Assembly: GCA_025362315.1 (NCBI GenBank)
Contig: JANYGP010000019.1
Location: forward strand, 1-64,000
Reading direction: 5' to 3'
Origin: Polaromonas sp.
Lineage (GTDB): Bacteria; Pseudomonadota; Gammaproteobacteria; Burkholderiales; Burkholderiaceae_C
Length of the DNA stretch: 64,000 bases
Below, piece after piece: positions 51,294 through 59,152 of this stretch. The stretch's first letter is position 1. Each line of letters starts with the position of its first letter. Made by a program: the position numbers and the translations under genes. The notes beneath the pieces were generated by a model. That model saw nothing but the letters and a program-made list of their open reading frames with translations. It did no database searches and was not told where the DNA came from.

Positions 51294-52004
51294 ATGCATC
51301 CAAACCGCCTGACTCCCAAATGTCTTTTCCCCAGCCCTGCTGCAGTCAAGCGACTACTCACCTCGTCGTCTGTTCTTGCAATGGTCTGCGCATTGTTAAC
51401 GGCCTGCTCCGGCATACCCATGTCGTCCATCCCCAGGTTGCTCAACCTCAACGGGCAGTTGCTCGATGCCAGACCAGCTGAGTTCAGCATTGCCATCCAG
51501 ATTGATGCGCGCTTGATACCACCTCCTGGAAGTGGGCCGGTGCTGGAAGTGTCTGTCAGGCCACGCGTGGTCGGCGCATTTGAAGAAATCAACAAAAAAA
51601 TTCCGCTGAACCTGGCCAATCCCGGATCAACAACCGACGCGAATTTGCTGCCCGTCAGCTTGGGGCTGCAAGCGGCGCCAAGCGGCAGGCGCTGGCTGGT
51701 TTACAACTTTGGTCCTGCAGCCCAGGCTGAACTGACCCAGATCCAAGTCACCATCAAAAAATTGACAAGTGACAAGAAAGCCGGCAGTGGCCCGGGCAAG
51801 GACGGCGGTTTGATATCGGTCGGCATTGCCCAAGACAGCATGATTGGGCGCGATGCTGCATTTGCCAACACCCGGTGGGAGAGCTGGTTGCAGTCCCGAA
51901 AGGCCGATGGGTTTTTTGAACTGTGGTCAGGCACGGTGGGTGGTTTGCTCAAACAGACAGGCCTGGGTCGGCCAGCGCCGACAACACCTGTGCAGCAGCA
52001 GTAA
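51294..52004 (+). CDS. Putative lipoprotein
   Basis: This 236-residue protein has a signal segment ending with the lipobox LLTAC (about residue 38), so the mature protein is probably lipid-anchored. The rest has SIAIQIDARLIPPPGSGPVL, VEVSVRPRVVGAF-type strands and LVYNFGPAAQAELTQIQVTI, suggesting a beta-rich fold, and ends with a flexible tail (APTTPVQQQ). No family recognised. No operon partners on this strand. Confidence 0.65.
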   Translation: MHPNRLTPKCLFPSPAAVKRLLTSSSVLAMVCALLTACSGIPMSSIPRLLNLNGQLLDARPAEFSIAIQIDARLIPPPGSGPVLEVSVRPRVVGAFEEINKKIPLNLANPGSTTDANLLPVSLGLQAAPSGRRWLVYNFGPAAQAELTQIQVTIKKLTSDKKAGSGPGKDGGLISVGIAQDSMIGRDAAFANTRWESWLQSRKADGFFELWSGTVGGLLKQTGLGRPAPTTPVQQQ

Positions 52005-52024
52005 TTTGAATACGATACTTTTTT

Positions 52025-52072
52025 GCTATACTAACAGGAGCTGCTAGCGCCCGTATTACATCCGCTACAGCC
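52025..52072 (+). repeat. Dispersed 48-bp repeat, copy k
   Basis: GCTATACTAACAGGAGCTGC then TAGCGCCCGTATTAC and CCGCTACAGCC, close to the consensus. It lies between converging genes. Confidence 0.9.
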
Positions 52073-52082
52073 CTGTTTAGCT

Positions 52083-52787
52083 TCAATCCAGCCTGATCTG
52101 CCCAGCCTCAATCACAATCCGCCGCTCACAACGCGCTGCAATGGCTTTGTCGTGCGTGACCAGCACCAGCGTGGTACCCAGCTCGCGGTTCAGCTCAAAC
52201 ATCAGCTGCATCACCGTGTCGCCAGTGGCAAAGTCAAGGCTGCCGGTCGGCTCATCGGCCAGCAGCACGGCGGGTTGCACCACAAAGGCCCGGGCCAGCG
52301 CCACACGTTGTTGCTCGCCACCTGACAAAACTTTGGGGTAATGACCCAGGCGCTCACCCAGTCCAACGCGCTTGAGCATCTCCAGCGCCTGTGATCGTGC
52401 GTTCTTGGTGCCTGACAACTCCAGCGGCAGCATCACGTTTTCAAGCGCTGTCAGGTTGCCCATCAGCTGAAAACTCTGAAATACAAAACCGACTTTTTGC
52501 GCCCGCAGTGCGGCGCGGTCGTCTTCACTGATTACAAAAATGTCCTGCCCTGCCAGCCGTACTGTGCCGCTGGTGGGTGTGTCCAGCCCGGCGATGATCG
52601 ACAGCAGCGTACTCTTGCCTGAGCCGGATGCGCCGACAATAGCGGCGGTCTCACGCGGAGCCAGGGCAAAGTCAATATCGCGCAAAATGGTCAAAGTCCC
52701 GGTCGAATCGCTGACGGACTTGAAAATATGCTCAACAGCAACAATTGATTGACTGGATCCCGAGCCAGAAACTTCAGAAACAGACAT
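52083..52787 (-). CDS. ABC transporter ATP-binding protein (YbbA/LolD-like)
   Basis: This 234-residue ATPase has Walker [19 protein letters not shown]-loop [20 protein letters not shown], signature [19 protein letters not shown], Walker [11 protein letters not shown] and H-loop [15 protein letters not shown]. It belongs to the MacB/LolD/YbbA group. Its ATG at 52787 lies within the overlapping start region of the divergent esterase gene, as in the ybbA-tesA arrangement. No permease gene is in the window. The upstream extension of the frame is not used. Confidence 0.93.
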   Translation of the reverse strand: MSVSEVSGSGSSQSIVAVEHIFKSVSDSTGTLTILRDIDFALAPRETAAIVGASGSGKSTLLSIIAGLDTPTSGTVRLAGQDIFVISEDDRAALRAQKVGFVFQSFQLMGNLTALENVMLPLELSGTKNARSQALEMLKRVGLGERLGHYPKVLSGGEQQRVALARAFVVQPAVLLADEPTGSLDFATGDTVMQLMFELNRELGTTLVLVTHDKAIAARCERRIVIEAGQIRLD

Positions 52788-52821
52788 GACCGCCTTATTT
52801 AAAACCTTGCGCCTTGAACCT

Positions 52822-53493
52822 ATGCACCAGTCCAAGCTTACCAAGCTCTTGCAGCAGCCCCGCGCCATGGGGATAAAACTGCTTGCAGTGTTATTGGCTT
52901 TGCTCGCGTTTTCAGCCCCGGCGATGGCTGCGGGGACTGACACTGTTTTGATTGTGGGCGATTCGCTCAGTGCTGAATATGGCCTGAAGCGCGGGACCGG
53001 CTGGGTGCCCCTGCTTGATAAAAAACTGGCCAATGAAAAAATAAGCGCAAAGGTTGTCAATGCCAGCATCAGTGGCGACACCACCTCAGGCGGCCGCTCC
53101 CGCATCGGCGCTCTGCTGGCAACGCACAAGCCATCAGTGGTGGTGATTGAACTGGGCGGCAACGATGCCCTGCGCGGCTTGCCGCTGGACATGACGGCTG
53201 CCAATCTGACGGCCATGACCCAGGCTGCGAAAAAGGCCGGTGCCAAAGTGCTGCTGCTTGGCATGCAGGTGCCGCCCAACTATGGCGGTGCCTATGGCGC
53301 AACATTTTCGGGTATGTTTGCCAACGTAGCCAAGGCTGAAAAAGTGGCGTTGATGCCGTTTTTCCTGGCCGGTGTTGCAGATGTGCCCGATGTAGCAGCG
53401 CAATTTCAGGCTGACCGCATCCACCCCAACGAGCAGGCGCAGCCCAAAATGCTGGCCAATGTCTGGCCCGAACTGAAAAAATTGCTGAAATGA
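52822..53493 (+). CDS. tesA: TesA-like lysophospholipase / acyl-thioesterase (SGNH)
   Basis: About 223 residues; a GDSL/SGNH hydrolase exported by a signal peptide (LLAVLLALLAFSAPAMAAG). Motif blocks: IVGDSLSAEYGL with the catalytic serine (block I), VNASISGDTTSGGRSR (II), IELGGNDALRGLPLD (III) and ADRIHPNEQAQPKM with Asp-His (V). TesA hydrolyses acyl thioesters and lysophospholipids in the periplasm. Starts at 52786 (overlapping the divergent ABC start), 52822 and 52867 are possible; I report 52822. Its stop overlaps the mnmH start by ATGA. Confidence 0.93.
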   Translation: MHQSKLTKLLQQPRAMGIKLLAVLLALLAFSAPAMAAGTDTVLIVGDSLSAEYGLKRGTGWVPLLDKKLANEKISAKVVNASISGDTTSGGRSRIGALLATHKPSVVVIELGGNDALRGLPLDMTAANLTAMTQAAKKAGAKVLLLGMQVPPNYGGAYGATFSGMFANVAKAEKVALMPFFLAGVADVPDVAAQFQADRIHPNEQAQPKMLANVWPELKKLLK

Positions 53494-54542
53494 GTTTGAC
53501 ACGGCTGACTGCTGACGATGCGTTGACCCGGCTGGGTCATTTTTCAGACATCATTGACGCCAGATCTGAAGGCGAATTTGCCGAAGACCACTTGCCCGGC
53601 GCCATCAATTGGCCGAGCCTGAACAACGTTGAGCGCCAGCTGGTCGGCACTGAATACAAGCAGATCAGCGCCTTCGATGCCAAAAAACGGGGCGCGGCAC
53701 TGGTGGCCAAAAACATCGCCCGCCATCTTGAGCGCGACGTGATTCACAAACCGCGCGACTGGCAGCCGCTGGTGTACTGCTGGCGCGGCGGCAAACGCAG
53801 TGGCTCACTGGCTTTGATCCTGGACCAGATTGGTTTTAATGTGACACTGGTTGACGGCGGCTACAAGGCCTTTCGCGCAGCTCTGGTGGCGGATTTGCCG
53901 CAGCTGGCCGCGCAATTTGACTACCGCGTGATTTGCGGCACGACAGGGTCAGGTAAGACACGGCTGTTGCAGGCCCTGGCAAGCCAAGGCGCGCAGGTGC
54001 TGGACCTCGAAGCACTGGCCAATCACCGTTCGTCGGTGCTGGGGCTGATACCCGGTGTGTCCCAACCCACGCAAAAAGCCTATGACACCTTAATTTGGGC
54101 AGCACTGAAAAGTTTCGATGCCAGCCGGCCTGTGTATGTTGAAAGCGAAAGCAAAAAAGTTGGCAATGTGGCCATCCCCGAAGGCCTGATCATCGCCATG
54201 CGTGCCGCGCCGTGCCTGCAGCTTGATCTGGGTGAAGACGAGCGGGTACAACTGCTGCTGGAAGATTACGATTTTTTCGTCAAGGACATCGAATTCTTCT
54301 GCGACCGCCTGAGCGCGCTGACCCAAGCCCGAGGCAAGGACGTGGTGCTCGACTGGCAAACACGCTCTCGAAGTGGCGACGTGGCCAGCGTGGTGCGCGA
54401 GCTGCTGGTCAACCACTACGACCCGGTGTACCTGCAGTCGATGCAGCGCAACTTTGCGCAGTACCAAAAGGCAGCGGTGATCGCGCCAGCTGATCGCAGC
54501 ATGGACGCGATGCAGGTGCTGGCAGTGCAGCTGCTTGACTAG
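53490..54542 (+). CDS. mnmH: tRNA 2-selenouridine synthase
   Basis: This 350-residue protein is MnmH/SelU, which replaces sulfur by selenium at the wobble uridine of some tRNAs. It has an N-terminal rhodanese domain (FSDIIDARSEGEFAEDHLPG, cysteine in VYCWRGGKRSGSLALIL) and a P-loop domain (ICGTTGSGKTRLLQALASQG). The central VLDLEALANHRSSVLGLIPG and VYVESESKKVGNVAIPEGL are typical. It starts inside the tesA end. Selenophosphate synthase (SelD) is not in the window. Confidence 0.95.
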   Translation: MSLTRLTADDALTRLGHFSDIIDARSEGEFAEDHLPGAINWPSLNNVERQLVGTEYKQISAFDAKKRGAALVAKNIARHLERDVIHKPRDWQPLVYCWRGGKRSGSLALILDQIGFNVTLVDGGYKAFRAALVADLPQLAAQFDYRVICGTTGSGKTRLLQALASQGAQVLDLEALANHRSSVLGLIPGVSQPTQKAYDTLIWAALKSFDASRPVYVESESKKVGNVAIPEGLIIAMRAAPCLQLDLGEDERVQLLLEDYDFFVKDIEFFCDRLSALTQARGKDVVLDWQTRSRSGDVASVVRELLVNHYDPVYLQSMQRNFAQYQKAAVIAPADRSMDAMQVLAVQLLD

Positions 54543-54585
54543 CGTAGATTTGATTGCTTTGCTCGGCTTTTCAATGATTATTTGA

Positions 54586-54630
54586 CGCTGTAGCCCGCAC
54601 AAAACGGGCGCCAGCAGCTATCAAATTTGA
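54586..54630 (-). repeat. Dispersed 48-bp repeat, copy l
   Basis: Minus strand: GATAGCTGCTGGCGCCCG then GGGCTACAGCG. It lies between mnmH and the converging PEBP gene. Confidence 0.85.
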
Positions 54631-54638
54631 CTTGCAAG

Positions 54639-55199
54639 TCAACGTCCGTATCGGGCCTCAACGCTCGCCTTGCCCAGCGCATTGCCATTGACCATGAACC
54701 CGGTCAGCGAGGCAGTGGCGTTGGCAGGCAGGTCCAGTTTGTCGACACCCAGCGCATACACGGTGAACGTGTAGCGGTGCGGCGCACGACCTTGCGGTGG
54801 GCACGGCCCACCCCAGCCGGGTGCGCCAAAGTCGGTGTTGATCTGGCGCGCGGCTTCGGGCATTGCCTTGCTTGCCGCGCCACCTGCTCCTTGACTCAAG
54901 CCCGTCATGGTTGCGGGCAAATTCACCACAACCCAATGCCAGAAGCCCGCGCCGCCGGTTGGTGCATCGGCATCGTGCACCATCACGGCAAAACTCTTGG
55001 TGCCAGTCGGTGGGTTCTTCCACTCAAGAGCAGGCGAGACGTTTTCACCTGTGCAACCAAAGCCATTGAAGACATGCTTCATGGCTATCGGCTGGGCAGG
55101 TGAAATGTCCGGGCTGGTGAGTTCGAACGATTGCGCGTGGGCAGCAGCGCCCATCAATGCAGCAGCTGCAAATGCGACGATTGCAGGCGTGTTTTTCAT
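54639..55199 (-). CDS. Exported YbhB/YbcL-family (PEBP) protein
   Basis: This 186-residue protein has a signal peptide (MKNTPAIVAFAAAALMGAAA) and a phosphatidylethanolamine-binding-protein fold of the bacterial YbhB/YbcL type: CTGENVSPALEWKNPPTGTK, FAVMVHDADAPTGGAGFWHW, GGPCPPQGRAPHRYTFTVYA and LGVDKLDLPANATASLTGFM. The start is supported by AAGGAAT upstream. Function in bacteria is unclear; a ligand-binding role is inferred. It lies 36 bases after the DJ-1 family gene and is probably in one transcript with it. Confidence 0.92.
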   Translation of the reverse strand: MKNTPAIVAFAAAALMGAAAHAQSFELTSPDISPAQPIAMKHVFNGFGCTGENVSPALEWKNPPTGTKSFAVMVHDADAPTGGAGFWHWVVVNLPATMTGLSQGAGGAASKAMPEAARQINTDFGAPGWGGPCPPQGRAPHRYTFTVYALGVDKLDLPANATASLTGFMVNGNALGKASVEARYGR

Positions 55200-55235
55200 G
55201 ACGATTCCTTTCAATTGGTTAGAGGTCGGGTTGAC

Positions 55236-55928
55236 TTACTTGGCTTGCAGCGCTGCCACGACATGGTTTGCCACCAGGGTGCTTGACTGCGGGTTTTGCC
55301 CCGTGATCAGGTTGCCGTCGCGCACAGCGTAGGGCTGCCACATTGGGCCGCTTTCAAAAAGGGCGCCCAACTCCTTCATGCGGGTTTCCAGGTGAAACGG
55401 CACCACGTCCATCAGGCCCGCGGCGGTTTCTTCTTCGTTGGTAAAGCCGTTGACTTTTTTGCCAAACAAAATGCTTTTGCCATCGGGCCGCAGAGCCTTG
55501 ACCAAACCGGCGGGGCCGTGGCAGACCGCTGCGGTCGGCTTGCCTGCATTGAAGCTGTCGGCCACCAGTCGCTCAGTGGCGTCGTCATTGGCGGTGTCCC
55601 ACATCGTGCCGTGACCGCCGGGTAAAAATACCGCGCTGTAGTCCGCTGCATTGATGCTGGCGGTCGTGTGCGTGGCGTTGAAGCTGGCCATGGCACCTGC
55701 GTCGTTTAAAAACCGTTTCACTGTGCCTTCGTTGTCATCTGCAACAGCTTTCACAGACTCAGCCGCAAACGGCGGCTTGCCGCCTTTGGGGGATGCCAGA
55801 ACCACGTCATGGCCGGCGTCCATCAGCGCGTAGTACGGGGTGGTCAGCTCTTCAGCCCACAAGCCAGTGGGTTTGCCGGTGTTGCCCAGCTGGTTGTGGC
55901 TGGTAATGATCATTAAAACGGGTTTCAT
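55236..55928 (-). CDS. DJ-1/PfpI-family protein, type 1 glutamine amidotransferase-like
   Basis: This 230-residue protein has the DJ-1/PfpI fold: VLMIITSHNQLGNTGKPTGL, WAEELTTPYYALMDAGHDV, VFLPGGHGTMWD, and the nucleophilic cysteine in TAAVCHGPAGLVKALRPDG with the elbow AVCHG. It is closer to the Hsp31/HchA-like and YDR533C-like members, which act as glyoxalase III or deglycases. It runs divergent from a LysR regulator, so it may be part of that regulon. Start at ATG 55928. Confidence 0.93.
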   Translation of the reverse strand: MKPVLMIITSHNQLGNTGKPTGLWAEELTTPYYALMDAGHDVVLASPKGGKPPFAAESVKAVADDNEGTVKRFLNDAGAMASFNATHTTASINAADYSAVFLPGGHGTMWDTANDDATERLVADSFNAGKPTAAVCHGPAGLVKALRPDGKSILFGKKVNGFTNEEETAAGLMDVVPFHLETRMKELGALFESGPMWQPYAVRDGNLITGQNPQSSTLVANHVVAALQAK

Positions 55929-56012
55929 GTTGAAGTCCTTTAAGGTGAATGGCAAAAGCGCCATGAACCAAATATATTCCTTATTTTTTGAAAGTAAATA
56001 TCTAAAATATTC

Positions 56013-56036
56013 AATTACCTTATACATTATGTAATT
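56013..56036. promoter_or_regulatory. Candidate LysR operator upstream of the DJ-1 gene and lysR
   Basis: AATTAC (56013-56018) and GTAATT (56031-56036) form an interrupted dyad with a 12-base spacer in the divergent, AT-rich gap. Compatible with a LysR-type site; pattern only. Confidence 0.4.
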
Positions 56037-56068
56037 AATCAAACGCCCAATTGCATTGCTACTTCGCC

Positions 56069-56977
56069 ATGTCCAACAACACAGCACAGCTCACCACCAT
56101 CGCGCTTTTTTGCAAATCAGCAGAACTTGGCAGCTTTTCAAACGCTGCGCAGGCCATGGGCCTCACGCCTGCTGCAGTCAGCCGGGGTGTTGGGCGACTT
56201 GAAGACCGCCTGGGAATAAAGCTTTTCCGGCGCACCACGCGCAGCATGTCGCTGACCGACGACGGGCGTCTGTACTTTGAGCAATGCCGCGCTGCCATTG
56301 CACAAATCGACGACGCTGAAAAAAACATCACCGGGCAACGTGGCGAGGTGCGCGGCCTGCTGCGGATCAGCGCGCCGTCCACCTATGCGCATTACCGGCT
56401 GCTGCCGCGGCTGGCACTGTTTAAAAGCCGCTACCCATTGATTGAGCTGGACATCAACATTGCCAACCGCAACATTGATTTTGTAGAAGACGGCTACGAC
56501 GTCGCCATACGCCTGGGCGAGCCGCCTGATTCACAGCTGATTGCCCGCAAGCTTGAAGATGCGCGTACGGGAATCTATGCCTCAGCCGCTTACCTCGCAA
56601 AGCATGGCATTCCTGAAACATTGGGCCAGCTGAAAAACAAGCGCGCGCACACGCTCATCCCTTTTGTTTTGCCCAGCACAGGCAAAATACTGCCGTGGAT
56701 CTTCATGCAGGGTGGACAGCAAACCGAGCTGCTGCCGCACAGCACTGTGCAGGTGTCTGAAGGCCCGACAGGCTGCGTGGTACTCGCACGATCAGGCATG
56801 GGCCTGGTACAGACTTTTGACTGGATTGCCAACAGCTACCCAGGCGAATTGACAGAGGTGCTGAAAGAATTTTCAGGTGCCACACGTCCGTTTTATCTGC
56901 TGTATCCGCAAAATCGGCACTTATCCGTCAAAGTACGGGCACTGGTTGATTTTTTAATCCAAACATCGAAAGCCTGA
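56069..56977 (+). CDS. LysR-family transcriptional regulator
   Basis: This 302-residue regulator has an N-terminal winged helix-turn-helix: FCKSAELGSFSNAAQAMGLT, PAAVSRGVGRLEDRLGIKLF, RRTTRSMSLTDDGRLYFEQC. The effector domain follows with VRGLLRISAPSTYAHYRLLP and EDGYDVAIRLGEPPDSQLI. The ATG at 56069 matches the typical start. It is divergent from the DJ-1 family gene and probably controls it and the PEBP gene. The NIPSNAP gene follows four bases after the stop. Confidence 0.95.
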   Translation: MSNNTAQLTTIALFCKSAELGSFSNAAQAMGLTPAAVSRGVGRLEDRLGIKLFRRTTRSMSLTDDGRLYFEQCRAAIAQIDDAEKNITGQRGEVRGLLRISAPSTYAHYRLLPRLALFKSRYPLIELDINIANRNIDFVEDGYDVAIRLGEPPDSQLIARKLEDARTGIYASAAYLAKHGIPETLGQLKNKRAHTLIPFVLPSTGKILPWIFMQGGQQTELLPHSTVQVSEGPTGCVVLARSGMGLVQTFDWIANSYPGELTEVLKEFSGATRPFYLLYPQNRHLSVKVRALVDFLIQTSKA

Positions 56978-56980
56978 ATC

Positions 56981-57295
56981 ATGATTTACGAAATGCGCAC
57001 TTACGACGTCAAACCCGGCCTGCTGAACGCCTACCTTACCCTGTTCAATGATGTGGGCTTGCCAGAGCGCAAACCGCACAACAACCTGGTCGGGTTCTGG
57101 ACCACTGAAACGGGCACATTGAACCAGGTCGTGCACATCTGGCGATGGGACAGCCTGGACCAACGCGCCGTACTGCGAAGCGCTCTGCTGAAGAATGCGA
57201 AATGGGCGCAGGACTTTTTGCCTGTTGCCATGCCGATGCTGGACCGAATGACAAGTGTCTTCATGAACCCGACTTCGTTTTCCCCGCTGCCATAA
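56981..57295 (+). CDS. NIPSNAP-family protein
   Basis: This 104-residue protein starts MIYEMRTYDVKPGLLNAYLT and contains PHNNLVGFWTTETGTLNQVV and HIWRWDSLDQRAVLRSALL, the standard NIPSNAP pattern. Function unknown; the fold is ferredoxin-like, and members are often near oxidoreductases or LysR regulators. It starts four bases after the LysR stop and is likely co-transcribed. Confidence 0.93.
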   Translation: MIYEMRTYDVKPGLLNAYLTLFNDVGLPERKPHNNLVGFWTTETGTLNQVVHIWRWDSLDQRAVLRSALLKNAKWAQDFLPVAMPMLDRMTSVFMNPTSFSPLP

Positions 57296-57332
57296 ATCGG
57301 GTTTGAATCAGTGCTTACACACCAGTTGTTCT

Positions 57333-57380
57333 GCTACATTAAAAATAGCTGCTTGCGCCCGTATTAATTGGGATACAGCC
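57333..57380 (+). repeat. Dispersed 48-bp repeat, copy m
   Basis: GCTACATTAAAAATAGCTGC then TTGCGCCCGTATTAATTGGG and ATACAGCC, a near-consensus copy. It lies before the monooxygenase-like gene. Confidence 0.92.
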
Positions 57381-57428
57381 CTAAATTGTAGATAAAACGC
57401 ACATCAATTATTGACAAATGGACACACC

Positions 57429-58844
57429 ATGCTAGAAATCGAAACCGACTACCTGGTCATAGGCGCAGGCGCGGTGGGGCTGGCGTTTGCCGACACCCTG
57501 CTGGCTGAGACCAACGCCCACATCACCCTCATTGACCGGCATGGCAAGCCAGGCGGGCACTGGAACGATGCTTACCCGTTTGTGGCGCTGCACCAGCCAT
57601 CGGCTTTTTACGGTGTCAACTCAATGGCGTTGGGGTCAGACCACAAAGACACTTTTGGCGCGAACAGTGGTTGTTATGAGCTTGCGTCGGGCGCTGAAGT
57701 CTCCAGTTATTTTGACAAGGTGATGCACCAAAAGCTGCTGCCCAGTGGCCGCGTCCGGTACCACCCCATGTGTGACTACGTGGGCAATGGCAGGTTTGTG
57801 TCGATTCTGTCGGGCGACGAAACGCAGGTCACTGTCCGCAAAAAAACAGTGGATGCAACCTACTACGGCACAACGGTGCCCGCCACGCACACACCCAAAT
57901 ACGCGGTCGCCGATGACGCCTGGCTGGTCACGCCCACCGGGCTGGCCCAGCTGTGGCAACAGCAGGCAGCAGGCAAGCCGCGGCGTCCGCAGCATTTTGC
58001 GATTCTCGGCGCGGGCAAAACAGCCATGGACGTTGGCGTGTGGCTGATCAATTCAGGCGCGTCACCCGACAGCATCAGCTGGGTCATGCCGCGTGATTCC
58101 TGGCTGGTCAATCGCCTGCACACGCAGCCTGGCATGGCGTTTTTTGACCAGGCCATTGGCGGGCAGGCCAACCTGATGGAGGCGTTTGCCAAAGCAGCTT
58201 CACTGGACGATCTGTTTGCCCGGCTGGAAGCCTGTGATGCCATGCTGCGCATCTTTCCAGACCACCCGCCCAGCATGTTCCACTACGCCACGATGTCCAA
58301 AGGTGAGATCAGGCTTTTGCGCAAAATCAAAAACGTGATCCGCATGGGGCATGTGCATGCAGTGGAGCGCACGGCGCTGCAGCTGGCGCAAGGCCGTGTC
58401 GAGCTGCCTGACTGCACGGTGTGCATTGACTGCACAGCCTCTGCCGTTGAACGCCGCCCTTCAGTGCCGATATTCAACGGCAACACACTGACGCTGCAAA
58501 TGGTCCGCGTGCCACAACCTGCTTTCAGCGCAGCGCTGGTTGCCTACATTGAAGCGCACTACGCTGACGACGCCGCCAAAAACAAACTGTGTATCCCGGT
58601 ACCGCTGCCAGATGATTTGCGCAGTTATCTGCCCGCAACCATGACCAGCATGATGAACCAGTTTGCCTGGGGTCAGGACAAAGCTTTGCGCAACTGGATA
58701 CACAGCAGCCGCCTGGATGGTTTTGGCAAGGTGATTGCGGCGGTTGATCCGCTAGACGCGCCCAAAATGGCAATTCTGGAGCGGTTCAAAACCAATGCAA
58801 AAGGTGCTATTGCCAACATACCGAGGCTGATGGCAACGACTTGA
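57429..58844 (+). CDS. FAD/NAD(P)-binding oxidoreductase, monooxygenase-like
   Basis: This 471-residue flavoprotein has an N-terminal dinucleotide fold (YLVIGAGAVGLAFADTLLAE), a second fold (HFAILGAGKTAMDVGVWLIN) and an acidic lid region. The layout is like flavin-containing monooxygenases and related oxidoreductases. The FMO fingerprint FxGxxxHxxx(Y/F) is not obvious, and the middle has HWNDAYPFVALHQPSAFYGV. Its substrate is unknown. The ATG at 57429 is used; the frame extends upstream by six codons. Confidence 0.82.
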   Translation: MLEIETDYLVIGAGAVGLAFADTLLAETNAHITLIDRHGKPGGHWNDAYPFVALHQPSAFYGVNSMALGSDHKDTFGANSGCYELASGAEVSSYFDKVMHQKLLPSGRVRYHPMCDYVGNGRFVSILSGDETQVTVRKKTVDATYYGTTVPATHTPKYAVADDAWLVTPTGLAQLWQQQAAGKPRRPQHFAILGAGKTAMDVGVWLINSGASPDSISWVMPRDSWLVNRLHTQPGMAFFDQAIGGQANLMEAFAKAASLDDLFARLEACDAMLRIFPDHPPSMFHYATMSKGEIRLLRKIKNVIRMGHVHAVERTALQLAQGRVELPDCTVCIDCTASAVERRPSVPIFNGNTLTLQMVRVPQPAFSAALVAYIEAHYADDAAKNKLCIPVPLPDDLRSYLPATMTSMMNQFAWGQDKALRNWIHSSRLDGFGKVIAAVDPLDAPKMAILERFKTNAKGAIANIPRLMATT

Positions 58845-58857
58845 CAAATGCCTGTTT

Positions 58858-58905
58858 GCTCCTAAAAAAGTAGCTGCCAGCGCCCACATTGATTGGCTTG
58901 GGGAC
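58858..58905 (+). repeat. Dispersed 48-bp repeat, copy n
   Basis: GCTCCTAAAAAAGTAGCTGC then CAGCGCCCACATTGATTGGC. A diverged copy after the monooxygenase-like gene. Confidence 0.8.
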
Positions 58906-58949
58906 TAATATGGTACTTAAAAACACTTCTGGATGGGTTTTTGGACGCT

Positions 58950-59126
58950 TCAGGCTTGCGGTTCAGGTGCGGGTGCACCGTCGGCTGGGAATTCCCCGTC
59001 CACATCGGTTCCGTCATCTGGCTCGTCAGGTTTGCCTTCGGCCTTGCGCTTTAACTTGTCTTCTTTTTTGCGCTTCTTGGCCAGCTCTTTCTGACGTTTT
59101 TCGTAACCATAATTGGGAGTTGCCAC
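58950..59126 (-). CDS. Small conserved basic-acidic protein, 58 residues
   Basis: A short gene starting GTG at 59126 and giving MATPNYGYEKRQKELAKKRK, then KEDKLKRKAEGKPD and an acidic, proline-rich tail (DDGTDVDGEFPADG, PAPEPQA). The N-terminal TPNYGYEKRQ(K/R)ELAKK(R/K)KKE pattern is one I know from small conserved hypothetical proteins of beta-proteobacteria. It ends in TGA at 58950. It lies 27 bases upstream of metC's end, on the same strand. Function unknown; the charged coil could bind RNA or protein. Confidence 0.78.
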   Translation of the reverse strand: MATPNYGYEKRQKELAKKRKKEDKLKRKAEGKPDEPDDGTDVDGEFPADGAPAPEPQA

Positions 59127-59152
59127 AGGCTGCTTTCGTTTGTATGTTTGGT

